8,047 nt of DNA, from assembly GCA_023413015.1 (NCBI GenBank), contig JAEZQR010000303.1:1-8047 (forward strand), in the 5' to 3' direction. A program made the position numbers and the translations under genes. The stretch's first letter is position 1. Every line of letters starts with the position of its first letter. Origin of the DNA: Pseudomonadota bacterium. GTDB lineage: Bacteria; Pseudomonadota; Alphaproteobacteria; Sphingomonadales; Sphingomonadaceae. The notes under the pieces were generated by a model, which made no database searches, had not been told where the DNA came from, and saw only the letters and a list, made by a program, of their open reading frames with translations. Below, piece after piece: positions 1 to 5,849 of the stretch.

Positions 1-120
1 CTCGATATCGCCGGCATGGTGTGGACGGCGAAGCCGGGCGCGCTGTGGGACAAGGGCGCCACCGGCTACGGCGTCCGCCTGCTCGACAAGTTCGTCGAAG
101 ACAATTTCGAGACCCGGTGA
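1..120 (+). CDS. pepA: Leucyl aminopeptidase (M17 family), C-terminal end only
   Basis: The frame is open from the first base and ends at TGA 118-120, giving the last 39 residues of a protein whose start lies outside the window. It begins LDIAGMVW and contains KGATGYGVRLL, the usual C-terminal signature of M17 cytosolic leucyl aminopeptidases, where the stretch packs behind the two-metal active site. The enzyme removes N-terminal residues, preferably leucine, from peptides in the cytoplasm. The metal-binding residues are upstream and cannot be checked. holC follows after 10 nt, an arrangement also known from other proteobacteria (pepA-holC in E. coli), which supports the call. The two genes are probably cotranscribed. 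Confidence 0.9.
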   Translation, partial: LDIAGMVWTAKPGALWDKGATGYGVRLLDKFVEDNFETR

Positions 121-130
121 CCCCGCGAGA

Positions 131-577
131 ATGACTGAGATCGGTTTCTACCATCTGACGCGGCAGCCGCTCGAAACCGTGCTGCCGCGTCTGCTGGAGA
201 AGGCGCATGCCGCCGGCCACCGCATCCTCGTTCACTGCGCGAACCCCGACCAGCTCAAGCGCCTCGATGAGACGCTCTGGACCTATGATGATCGGTCGTT
301 CCTGCCACATGGCAGCGATTACAAGGAATTGCAGCCGATCCTTCTGACAACGTCTGAAGGCGAGTGTGCCAACAACCCCGACCTGCTGGTCGCGCTGGCC
401 GGCCTCGACGGAACCAACTTCGCCAACTTCGCCCGCGTCCTCTACCTCTTCGAGGAGAGCGATGCGCAGGCCCTGTCCGCCGCCCGAACCGCCTGGGGCG
501 CGCTCAAGAGCCGGGACGATGTCACCCGGACCTACTGGCAGCAGGACGATCGCGGCCGCTGGGTGAAGAAGCAGTAG
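131..577 (+). CDS. holC: DNA polymerase III chi subunit
   Basis: This 148-residue protein is almost exactly the length of E. coli HolC (147). Chi is an accessory subunit of the clamp-loader complex that contacts single-strand-binding protein and helps the replisome onto primed DNA. Family features visible here are FYHL near the N-terminus (6-9), LDETLWTYDDRSFLPHG (45-61), QPILLTT (68-74), NNPDLLVALAG (81-91), YLFEESD (105-111) and a C-terminal YWQQDDRGRWVKK (135-147). The ATG lies 10 nt after the pepA stop with only a weak purine stretch (GCGAGA) before it, so translation may be coupled to pepA. No psi (HolD) gene is visible, as is usual in alphaproteobacteria. Overlapping frames in the same interval are shadows. 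Confidence 0.93.
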   Translation: MTEIGFYHLTRQPLETVLPRLLEKAHAAGHRILVHCANPDQLKRLDETLWTYDDRSFLPHGSDYKELQPILLTTSEGECANNPDLLVALAGLDGTNFANFARVLYLFEESDAQALSAARTAWGALKSRDDVTRTYWQQDDRGRWVKKQ

Positions 578-652
578 GCTGGTTGCGTTCCGTGAGAGCC
601 GCCGCTAGAGCGCTCGCGCAATTTCATAACCTTCCCACGGAGCAGAAACGAT
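578..652 (+). promoter_or_regulatory. ndk leader with ribosome binding site and possible stem
   Basis: This 75-nt gap is the only sizeable non-coding space in the left block. A clear Shine-Dalgarno GGAG at 639-642 sits 10 nt before the ndk ATG. TCCGTG at 589-594 is complementary to CACGGA at 636-641, so a long-range stem could cover the ribosome binding site. An 8-base palindrome GAGCGCTC lies at 608-615. TTGCGT (583-588) and TAGAGC (606-611) have 17-nt spacing but match the sigma-70 consensus poorly, so no promoter is called. Only the ribosome binding site is well supported; the stem is a guess from complementarity. Confidence 0.4.
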
Positions 653-1075
653 ATGGCCATCGAGCGCACCTTCTCGATCATCAAGCCCGACGCGACCCGC
701 CGCAACCTCACCGGCAAGGTGACCGCGATGCTGGAAGACGCCGGTCTGCGCGTCATCGCCTCGAAGCGCATCCACATGACCAAGGAGCAGGCCGAGGGCT
801 TCTACGGCGTCCACCGCGAGCGTCCGTTCTTCAACGACCTCGTGTCGTTCATGACGTCGGCCCCGGTCGTGGTTCAGGTGCTCGAAGGCGAGAACGCCGT
901 CGCCCGCAACCGCGAGGTGATGGGTGCCACCAACCCGGCGAATGCCGACGAGGGCACGATCCGCAAGACCTTCGCCGAGAGCATCGAGGCGAACTCGGTC
1001 CACGGTTCGGACAGCCTCGAGAACGCCAAGATCGAGATCGACTATTTCTTCAAGCCCGAAGAGATCGTCGGCTGA
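653..1075 (+). CDS. ndk: Nucleoside diphosphate kinase
   Basis: The 140-residue product matches the usual length of bacterial NDK. It moves the gamma phosphate from ATP to nucleoside diphosphates through a phosphohistidine intermediate, balancing NTP and dNTP pools in the cytoplasm. Visible signatures are ERTFSIIKPDA (4-14) at the N-terminus with Lys11, the nucleotide-binding Arg/Thr region around 85-94 (ARNREVMGATNP), and the active-site motif NSVHGSDS with catalytic His117, the same number as in the E. coli enzyme. The start follows GGAG with 10-nt spacing. The last 34 nt overlap the 3' end of a convergent gene on the other strand, and a strong hairpin follows 22 nt after the stop. No key residue is missing. 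Confidence 0.97.
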   Translation: MAIERTFSIIKPDATRRNLTGKVTAMLEDAGLRVIASKRIHMTKEQAEGFYGVHRERPFFNDLVSFMTSAPVVVQVLEGENAVARNREVMGATNPANADEGTIRKTFAESIEANSVHGSDSLENAKIEIDYFFKPEEIVG

Positions 1076-1689
1076 CGCGTCTTCCATAGCTGGTCGAGGC
1101 GGGCCTGCGCTTCCGAAGCGCGGGTCCGCCCGATCAGCGACAGGCCTCTCAGCTTCACGGCGCCGCCGCGCAGGAAGCGCTTCTCCACGCCGTAGCCGAC
1201 ATCGTAGAGCGATAAGTCGGTCACCGGCGTGCCGTTCACCACGAAGCGGGTGGTAATCGCCACCGGCAGCCGCTCGTCGCCTGCATCCTCGTCCCGCTGC
1301 CCCGCCGACTTCCGCGCTTCCCGCAGGGCATCGTCGAACCAGTCGGCCTCAAGGCGCGGCTCGGTAGTGTCCACGGGGTCGAGACCGAGCGCGGACGGGA
1401 AGGCGATCGTCTGATCCTGGATGGCCTGATCGCCTTGCGACCACAGCGCTAGCCGCCGGCCGTCATTCTCGGGCGTGCCGCGCAGCACCAGCGTCCGGGC
1501 CTTGGCGTCGGCGCTTCGCGCCTCGCTCGCGCGCGCGACCTCGCCACTCCGCCGTTCGCTATAGTTGTTCCACAGCGTCAGCGCCGAGATGATGACGGCG
1601 ATCACGCCCAGCGTCTCGCCGAGCGTAAGCCAGCGGCGTCTCACGGCAGCCGCTTCCGCTTCGGCCGTCGTTATTCTTTCATCCGACAT
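1042..1689 (-). CDS. Uncharacterised membrane-anchored protein in the pur operon
   Basis: This 215-residue protein resembles hypothetical proteins I recall from sphingomonads; no function is known to me. The N-terminus is short and charged with RRR at 17-19, followed by one hydrophobic segment (21-40, LTLGETLGVIAVIISALTLW). The tail should therefore be a single-pass membrane protein, possibly with the bulk in the periplasm, but topology is not certain. Residues 43-65 are charged and Ala-rich and may form a helix or coiled coil. The rest (about 66-205) looks globular, with LPVAITTRFVVNG (141-153) and LYDVGYGVEKRFL (161-173) suggesting beta structure. The ATG lies 11 nt after the purN stop, so it is likely the third gene of the purMN operon. 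Its last 34 nt run antisense through the end of ndk. No catalytic motif is visible. Confidence 0.82.
   Translation of the reverse strand: MSDERITTAEAEAAAVRRRWLTLGETLGVIAVIISALTLWNNYSERRSGEVARASEARSADAKARTLVLRGTPENDGRRLALWSQGDQAIQDQTIAFPSALGLDPVDTTEPRLEADWFDDALREARKSAGQRDEDAGDERLPVAITTRFVVNGTPVTDLSLYDVGYGVEKRFLRGGAVKLRGLSLIGRTRASEAQARLDQLWKTRQPTISSGLKK
1098..1130 (+). terminator. Strong GC-rich hairpin downstream of ndk, no U-tract
   Basis: Arms GGCGGGCCTGCGCTT (1098-1112) and AAGCGCGGGTCCGCC (1116-1130) pair over 15 positions with only two G-U wobbles, around a CCG loop. As DNA the symmetry extends one more base pair to a centre at 1114. It begins 22 nt after the ndk stop, where a transcription end would be expected. 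No T-run follows on either strand, so it is not a classic intrinsic terminator. It may instead block 3' exonucleases or work with Rho. It lies inside the coding sequence of the convergent gene, in the codons for GRTRASEAQA. The pairing is seen directly; the role is inferred. Confidence 0.5.
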
Positions 1690-1700
1690 CGCCGCACCCG

Positions 1701-2285
1701 CTAGTTGGTTTGCGACAAGATAAGCTCGGCCAGCGCTCGCGGGTAGAGCTTGTGTTCGGCCTCCAGCACCCGCTCGGCGAGCGTCTCGGGCGTATCATTC
1801 GGCAGCACGGGCACCTCGACCTGCGCGAGGATGGGGCCATCGTCGAGTTCGGGCGTGACGATATGAACGGTGCAGCCATGCCGCACCTCACCGGCGGCAA
1901 GCACCCGCCCATGCGTGTCGAGACCCTTGTAGGCAGGCAGCAACGACGGGTGGATGTTGACGAGCCGTTCGGCCCAGCGTTCGACGAACCCGGGCGACAG
2001 CAACCGCATATAGCCGGCGAGCGCGAGCCATTCGACACCCGCCGCGCGAAGCTCGCGGTCGATCAGCTCGTCGAACGTGGCGCGGTCCATCCCCTTGTGC
2101 GGATGGGCAAAGGTCGGAATGCCTTGCGCCCGCGCGTACTCGAGCCCGGCGGCGTCCGGATTGTTCGACGCGACGAGCACGACTTCATAGGGGCAGTCGG
2201 CCGTGCGGGACGCTTCCACCAGCGCCCGCATGTTGCTGCCGCGACCGGAGATCAGGATGCCGACGCGCGCCCTCTCAGGCGGCAT
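1701..2285 (-). CDS. purN: Phosphoribosylglycinamide formyltransferase (GART 1)
   Basis: PurN transfers the formyl group of 10-formyltetrahydrofolate to GAR, giving FGAR, the third step of purine synthesis. The protein is 194 residues. It has the phosphate-binding SGRGSNM (13-19), GYMRLLSP (91-98) and NIHPSLLPAYKGLDTHGR (110-127), and ELDDGPI (146-152). Catalytic Asn106, His108 and Asp144 of E. coli correspond to Asn110, His112 and Asp148 here, all with the same +4 offset, and His137 to His141. The frame stays open far upstream, but those residues are a shadow of purM. The ATG at 2285-2283 is chosen because the fold begins directly after it and GGGAAG lies 6 nt before it. It overlaps the purM end by 11 nt, implying coupled translation. 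Confidence 0.95.
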   Translation of the reverse strand: MPPERARVGILISGRGSNMRALVEASRTADCPYEVVLVASNNPDAAGLEYARAQGIPTFAHPHKGMDRATFDELIDRELRAAGVEWLALAGYMRLLSPGFVERWAERLVNIHPSLLPAYKGLDTHGRVLAAGEVRHGCTVHIVTPELDDGPILAQVEVPVLPNDTPETLAERVLEAEHKLYPRALAELILSQTN

Positions 2286-3396
2286 GCGTCGCTTCCCAAG
2301 GCGACATGGCGTGCCATCCCTCGTCCGAGCCGAACACGGTGCAGCCGCGCGGACCGGGCTCGATCGCGCCGATCGTGAAGACGGTCTCGCCGGCTTCCTG
2401 CAGCATCTCGGTGACGAAGCCCGCCTCGTCGGCGGCCACCACGACGACCATGCCGATGCCGCAGTTGAAGGTGCGCGCCATCTCACCCGGCTCGATGCGC
2501 CCTTGGCCCTGCAGCCAGGCGAAGATGGCAGGCTGCTCCCACGCGTTGGCGTCGATGCGCGCATGGCAGTTCTCGGGAAGCACGCGCGGCACGTTCTCGA
2601 GCAGGCCGCCGCCGGTGATGTGCGCCAGCGCCTTGATGCTGCCGCGCCGTATCAGCGGCAGCAGGCTCTTCACGTAGATGCGGGTCGGCTCGAGCAGCGC
2701 GTCGCCGAGCAGGCGTTCGTGATCGAACGGCGCCGGCCGGTCGAGCCGGAAACCCCGATCCTCGACGATGCGGCGTACCAGCGAGAAACCGTTCGAGTGC
2801 ACGCCGGAGGAGGCGAGGCCGAGCAGCACGTCGCCCGAGGCCACGGTCGCGCCCGTCAACTGCTGGCCGCGCTCGACGGCGCCGACCGAGAAGCCGGCGA
2901 GGTCGTAATCGCCCTTGCTGTAAAGGCCCGGCATCTCCGCGGTCTCGCCGCCGATCAGCGCACAACCGGCCTGGCGGCAGCCCTCGGCGATTCCGGCGAT
3001 CACCTGCGCCGCGGCCTTCGGGTCGAGCTTGCCGGTCGCGAAATAGTCGAGGAAGAACAGCGGCTCGGCGCCCTGCACGATCAGGTCGTTCACGCACATC
3101 GCCACGAGATCGATGCCGACGGTGTCGTGCTTGCCGGTGTCGATCGCGAGCTTGAGCTTGGTGCCGACGCCATCGGTGGCGGCGACGAGCAGGGGGTCGC
3201 GATAGCCGGCGGCCAGCGGATCGAAGAAGGCACCGAAGCCTCCCAGGTCGGCGTCGGCGCCGGGACGCACGGTGGCCTTGGCCAACGGCGCGATCGCCTT
3301 GACCAGCGCGTTGCCTGCCGCGATTGAGACTCCGGCCTGCTCATAGGTCAGGCCCGGCTGTTGATTATGCTTGGGATCGGCCATGAGCGCACGCAT
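2275..3396 (-). CDS. purM: Phosphoribosylformylglycinamidine cyclo-ligase (AIR synthetase)
   Basis: PurM closes the imidazole ring of FGAM with ATP to give AIR, the fifth step of purine synthesis. From the first ATG it has 373 residues, slightly longer than E. coli PurM (about 345). Motifs in order are GGFGAFFD (52-59), the nucleotide-binding DGVGTKLKLA (75-84), DLVAMCVNDLIVQGAEP (96-112), GGETAEMPG (149-157), and later ITGGGLLENVPR and FNCGIGMVVV in the C-terminal domain. Conserved sequence begins near LTYEQAGVSIAAGN (16-29), so a second in-frame ATG at 3384 (369 residues) is equally possible. Neither ATG has a good Shine-Dalgarno. The gene heads the operon with purN and reads divergently from the DUF2066 gene. 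Confidence 0.96.
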   Translation of the reverse strand: MRALMADPKHNQQPGLTYEQAGVSIAAGNALVKAIAPLAKATVRPGADADLGGFGAFFDPLAAGYRDPLLVAATDGVGTKLKLAIDTGKHDTVGIDLVAMCVNDLIVQGAEPLFFLDYFATGKLDPKAAAQVIAGIAEGCRQAGCALIGGETAEMPGLYSKGDYDLAGFSVGAVERGQQLTGATVASGDVLLGLASSGVHSNGFSLVRRIVEDRGFRLDRPAPFDHERLLGDALLEPTRIYVKSLLPLIRRGSIKALAHITGGGLLENVPRVLPENCHARIDANAWEQPAIFAWLQGQGRIEPGEMARTFNCGIGMVVVVAADEAGFVTEMLQEAGETVFTIGAIEPGPRGCTVFGSDEGWHAMSPWEATHAA

Positions 3397-3408
3397 AGAG
3401 ATGTCGCA

Positions 3409-3437
3409 TTGGGATTTCGACTCTCATTTCGTAAAAG
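3409..3437 (+). promoter_or_regulatory. Candidate sigma-70 promoter for the DUF2066-permease-hdaA operon
   Basis: TTGGGA at 3409-3414 and TAAAAG at 3432-3437 are separated by 17 nt, each matching four of six bases of the sigma-70 -35 and -10 consensus. Transcription would begin near 3444, leaving about 19 nt before the chosen GTG at 3463, which agrees with that start. A GANTC site, the recognition sequence of the alphaproteobacterial methylase CcrM, lies in the spacer at 3419-3423. CGTCGATAGCGACG (3440-3453) forms a small inverted repeat just after. No equally good promoter was found for purM on the other strand. This call is by eye only. Confidence 0.38.
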
Positions 3438-3462
3438 GTCGTCGATAGCGACGGGGTGGTGC

Positions 3463-4770
3463 GTGCTGATCGTTCGTCTTCTGGCAGTTTTGGGCTTGGT
3501 GCTGGGTGCCACCGTGGCATCGCGCGCGCAGGACGGATCGGCCGCGTTCGTCGTCAACAACATCGATGTCGACGTGCTCGGCAAGAGCACCAACGACGCG
3601 CGGCTTACGGCCTATCGGGAAGCGCAGCGTCGGGCCTGGCCGCAGCTCTGGGCGCGGATGACCGGCAATCCGGTCGCGCAGGCGCCGAAGCTCAACGACG
3701 GCGCGCTCGATTCGATGGTGGCCGGCATCGAGGTCGAAGCCGAACGATTCTCGCTGAACCGCTATATCGGCCGACTGGGCGTGGTGTTCGACCGGGTCCG
3801 GGCCGGCAAATATCTCAGTAGCGACGTCGAGGTCCTGACCTCGCCGCCGATGCTGCTGCTGCCCGTGGTCACCGATGCCGGTGCCACCACTGTCTATGAA
3901 ACGCGCTCGCCGTGGCTCCAGGCGTGGACGCGCTACCGGGCGCCCGCGTCGCCGATGCAATATGTCCGCGCGACGACGATGGTCGGCGATTCGGTGCTAC
4001 TCAACGCTTATCAGGCACGACGCGACGACCGGAAGCTGTGGGGCAATATCCTGAACCGCTTCCGCGCCGCCGACGTCCTCACCGCCGAGGCCAAGCTCGA
4101 CCGCAGCTATCCCGGCGGGCCGATCGTCGGCACCTTCACCGCGCGTCACGGCCCCGACGCCGAGCTGATCGCGCGCTTCCGCCTGCGCGCCGCCAGCGCC
4201 GGCGAGCTCGATGCGATGCTCGACGAGGCCGTGCGCCGCATGGACGCCAGCTATGCCCAGGCACTTCGCGAAGGCCGGCTGCGCAGCGATCCTTCGCTTG
4301 TCGCCGACACCGGGGCTGTCGTGAACGCGGCTCCGATGCTCGCGCTGACCGCGCCTGCCTCGGGCGTCGAGGTGAACGTCGCGACGCCGGACGCCGGCGC
4401 CTGGGCGGCATTGGAATCGACGTTGCGCGGCACGCCGACGGTGCGCGGCGTAACGCTGCTCAGCCTGTCGCTCGGCGGCACGTCGCGCGTCAGCATCGGC
4501 CACTCGGACAGTTACGAGTGGCTGCTCTACAACCTCGACCAGCGCGGCCTGCGTCTGGAGCCGAGCGATAGCGGGCCACGACTGCGCCGCAAGCTGCCGA
4601 CCGATGCACCGATCCCGCGGCCGCTCACCGCCGAGGAGATCGAGGCGCAGCAGCAGGCGGCCGCCGCGCAGCAGAACGGCGCGCCGTCGGCGCCCGTGCC
4701 CGCGGCCAATCAACCCAAGCCGCCGCAGGGCCAGGGCCCGACGCAACTGCTTCCGGACCGCCCGTCGTGA
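3463..4770 (+). CDS. Exported DUF2066 domain protein, function unknown
   Basis: Starting at GTG 3463 the product has 435 residues. The start is chosen because GGGG (3453-3456) lies 6 nt upstream, the resulting N-terminus (VRLLAVLGLVLGATVA) is a compact signal peptide with a likely cut after Ala22 (SRA/QDG), and a promoter candidate lies just upstream. The frame is open back to 3361, but longer forms would overlap purM. The mature N-terminal part (about 27-140, including NDARLTAYREAQRRAWPQLW at 44-63 and YIGRLGVVFD at 101-110) fits the DUF2066 family known from proteobacteria, to which no biochemical function is assigned. Residues 388-435 are a disordered Gln/Ala/Pro-rich tail. It probably lies in the periplasm. 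Its stop overlaps the next start by 4 nt. I assign the family from recalled similarity. Confidence 0.83.
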   Translation: MLIVRLLAVLGLVLGATVASRAQDGSAAFVVNNIDVDVLGKSTNDARLTAYREAQRRAWPQLWARMTGNPVAQAPKLNDGALDSMVAGIEVEAERFSLNRYIGRLGVVFDRVRAGKYLSSDVEVLTSPPMLLLPVVTDAGATTVYETRSPWLQAWTRYRAPASPMQYVRATTMVGDSVLLNAYQARRDDRKLWGNILNRFRAADVLTAEAKLDRSYPGGPIVGTFTARHGPDAELIARFRLRAASAGELDAMLDEAVRRMDASYAQALREGRLRSDPSLVADTGAVVNAAPMLALTAPASGVEVNVATPDAGAWAALESTLRGTPTVRGVTLLSLSLGGTSRVSIGHSDSYEWLLYNLDQRGLRLEPSDSGPRLRRKLPTDAPIPRPLTAEEIEAQQQAAAAQQNGAPSAPVPAANQPKPPQGQGPTQLLPDRPS

Positions 4771-5849
4771 CGATCGATCGGGGGGAGGCACGCCTGATCC
4801 TGCCCCGCATCCGCTGGGGCTGGCTGCTGGTCGCGGCGGCGACGCTGCTGTTCTTCTACAGCGCGCGCGCCGTGCTCGGCCCGTTCCTTGCGGGCTTTGC
4901 GATCGCCTACCTGCTCGACCCGCTGACCAACCGGCTGGAGGCGAGGGGCGTGCCCCGCTGGCTCGCGACGACGGTAGTGCTCGGGCTGTTCCTGGGCGCG
5001 ATCGCCGGGCTGGTCCTGGCGACCGCGCCGATCGTGCAGGCGCAGCTCCAGCAGCTCATCACCAACCTGCCGACGATCGTCGACAGCTTGCGCCCTTGGA
5101 TGGACGAGTGGGCGCGTCGCACCGGCCACCCCGTCGATGTCCAGAGCGTGCCGACCCAGTTGATGGAGCGTGCGCTCGCCTGGCTGACGGGGGCGGCCGG
5201 CGGCATCATCGCCGGCGGGCTGGCCTTCTTCAACATCGTGTCGCTGGTAGTGATCGCGCCGGTCGTGGCTTTCTACCTGCTGCGCGACTGGGCGGGCGTG
5301 ACCGAGCGTCTCGCGAGCTGGTGGCCGCGTCGCTACGACGCCACGATCCGCAGCCTGCTGACCGATGCCGACAGCGCGCTCTCCGGTTTCGTGCGGGGGC
5401 AGTTCATGGTCTGCGTCTGCCTCGCGGTCCTCTACGCGATCGGCTGGAGTGCGATCGGACTCGACTACGCCGTCGTACTGGCGCTGCTTGCGGGCCTGCT
5501 CGGCTTCGTCCCGTTCGTCGGCCCGCTGTTCGGCGTGACGATGAGCGTGCTGGTCGGGATCGGCCAGTTCGGGCTCGACTGGACGCAGATCGGCCTGGTC
5601 TTCACCGTCTTCGTCGTGGTGCAGGCAATCGAAGGCTCGGTGCTCACGCCCAACCTGATCGGCAACCGCATCGGTCTCCATCCGGTCTGGGTGCTGTTCG
5701 CCGTCTTTGCGGGCGGCGAGCTGATGGGTGTCCTCGGCATCTTCCTGGCCGTGCCGATCGCGGCGGTCACCGGCGTCCTCGCCCGATGGCTTCTTAACCA
5801 GTATCTCGGCAGCAACTTCTATCGGAAGAAGGCCGAAGCCCAGCCATGA
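4767..5849 (+). CDS. AI-2E (PerM/UPF0118) family membrane permease
   Basis: This 360-residue integral membrane protein fits the AI-2E transporter family, whose members were named for autoinducer-2 export but include Na+/H+ antiporters and permeases of unknown substrate. Hydrophobic segments are visible at about 16-34, 36-52, 67-89, 144-172, 213-231, 234-257, 273-290 and 303-340, with a soluble stretch between segments three and four (about 90-140). Family motifs include YLLRDW (170-175), GFVPFVGPLFG (246-256) and PNLIGNRIGLHPVWVL (295-310). The GTG start overlaps the preceding stop (GTGA) and the end overlaps the hdaA start (ATGA). A strong GGAGG at 4784-4788 lies inside the gene, ahead of an in-frame CTG codon at 4794, leaving some doubt about the true start. 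Substrate is unknown. Confidence 0.88.
   Translation: MTIDRGEARLILPRIRWGWLLVAAATLLFFYSARAVLGPFLAGFAIAYLLDPLTNRLEARGVPRWLATTVVLGLFLGAIAGLVLATAPIVQAQLQQLITNLPTIVDSLRPWMDEWARRTGHPVDVQSVPTQLMERALAWLTGAAGGIIAGGLAFFNIVSLVVIAPVVAFYLLRDWAGVTERLASWWPRRYDATIRSLLTDADSALSGFVRGQFMVCVCLAVLYAIGWSAIGLDYAVVLALLAGLLGFVPFVGPLFGVTMSVLVGIGQFGLDWTQIGLVFTVFVVVQAIEGSVLTPNLIGNRIGLHPVWVLFAVFAGGELMGVLGIFLAVPIAAVTGVLARWLLNQYLGSNFYRKKAEAQP

Noticed and set aside
583..611. TTGCGT and TAGAGC with 17-nt spacing before ndk as a promoter
   Set aside because: Each hexamer matches only about half of the consensus, too weak to support in GC-rich DNA without start-site data.
364..1089. Long + strand open frame crossing holC, the leader and ndk
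   Set aside because: It is an Arg/Pro-rich shadow frame covering two genes with clear family motifs in other frames.
1566..1574. TGTTCCACA, resembling a DnaA box
   Set aside because: It matches seven of nine consensus positions, is single, and lies within coding sequence away from any promoter, so it is compatible with chance.
2286..2564. N-terminal extension of purN to 287 residues
   Set aside because: The extra residues are an alternate frame of purM; the PurN fold starts right after the ATG at 2285, which has its own GGGAAG.
2203..3327. 374-codon open frame on the + strand opposite purM
   Set aside because: purM is certain from its motifs; the antisense product is His/Arg/Ala/Gly-rich with no recognisable domain and no ribosome binding site.
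3361..3462. 34-codon upstream extension of the DUF2066 gene from TTG 3361 or ATG 3367
   Set aside because: It would overlap purM divergently, has no ribosome binding site, would place a charged stretch ahead of a well-formed signal peptide, and lies partly upstream of the promoter candidate.
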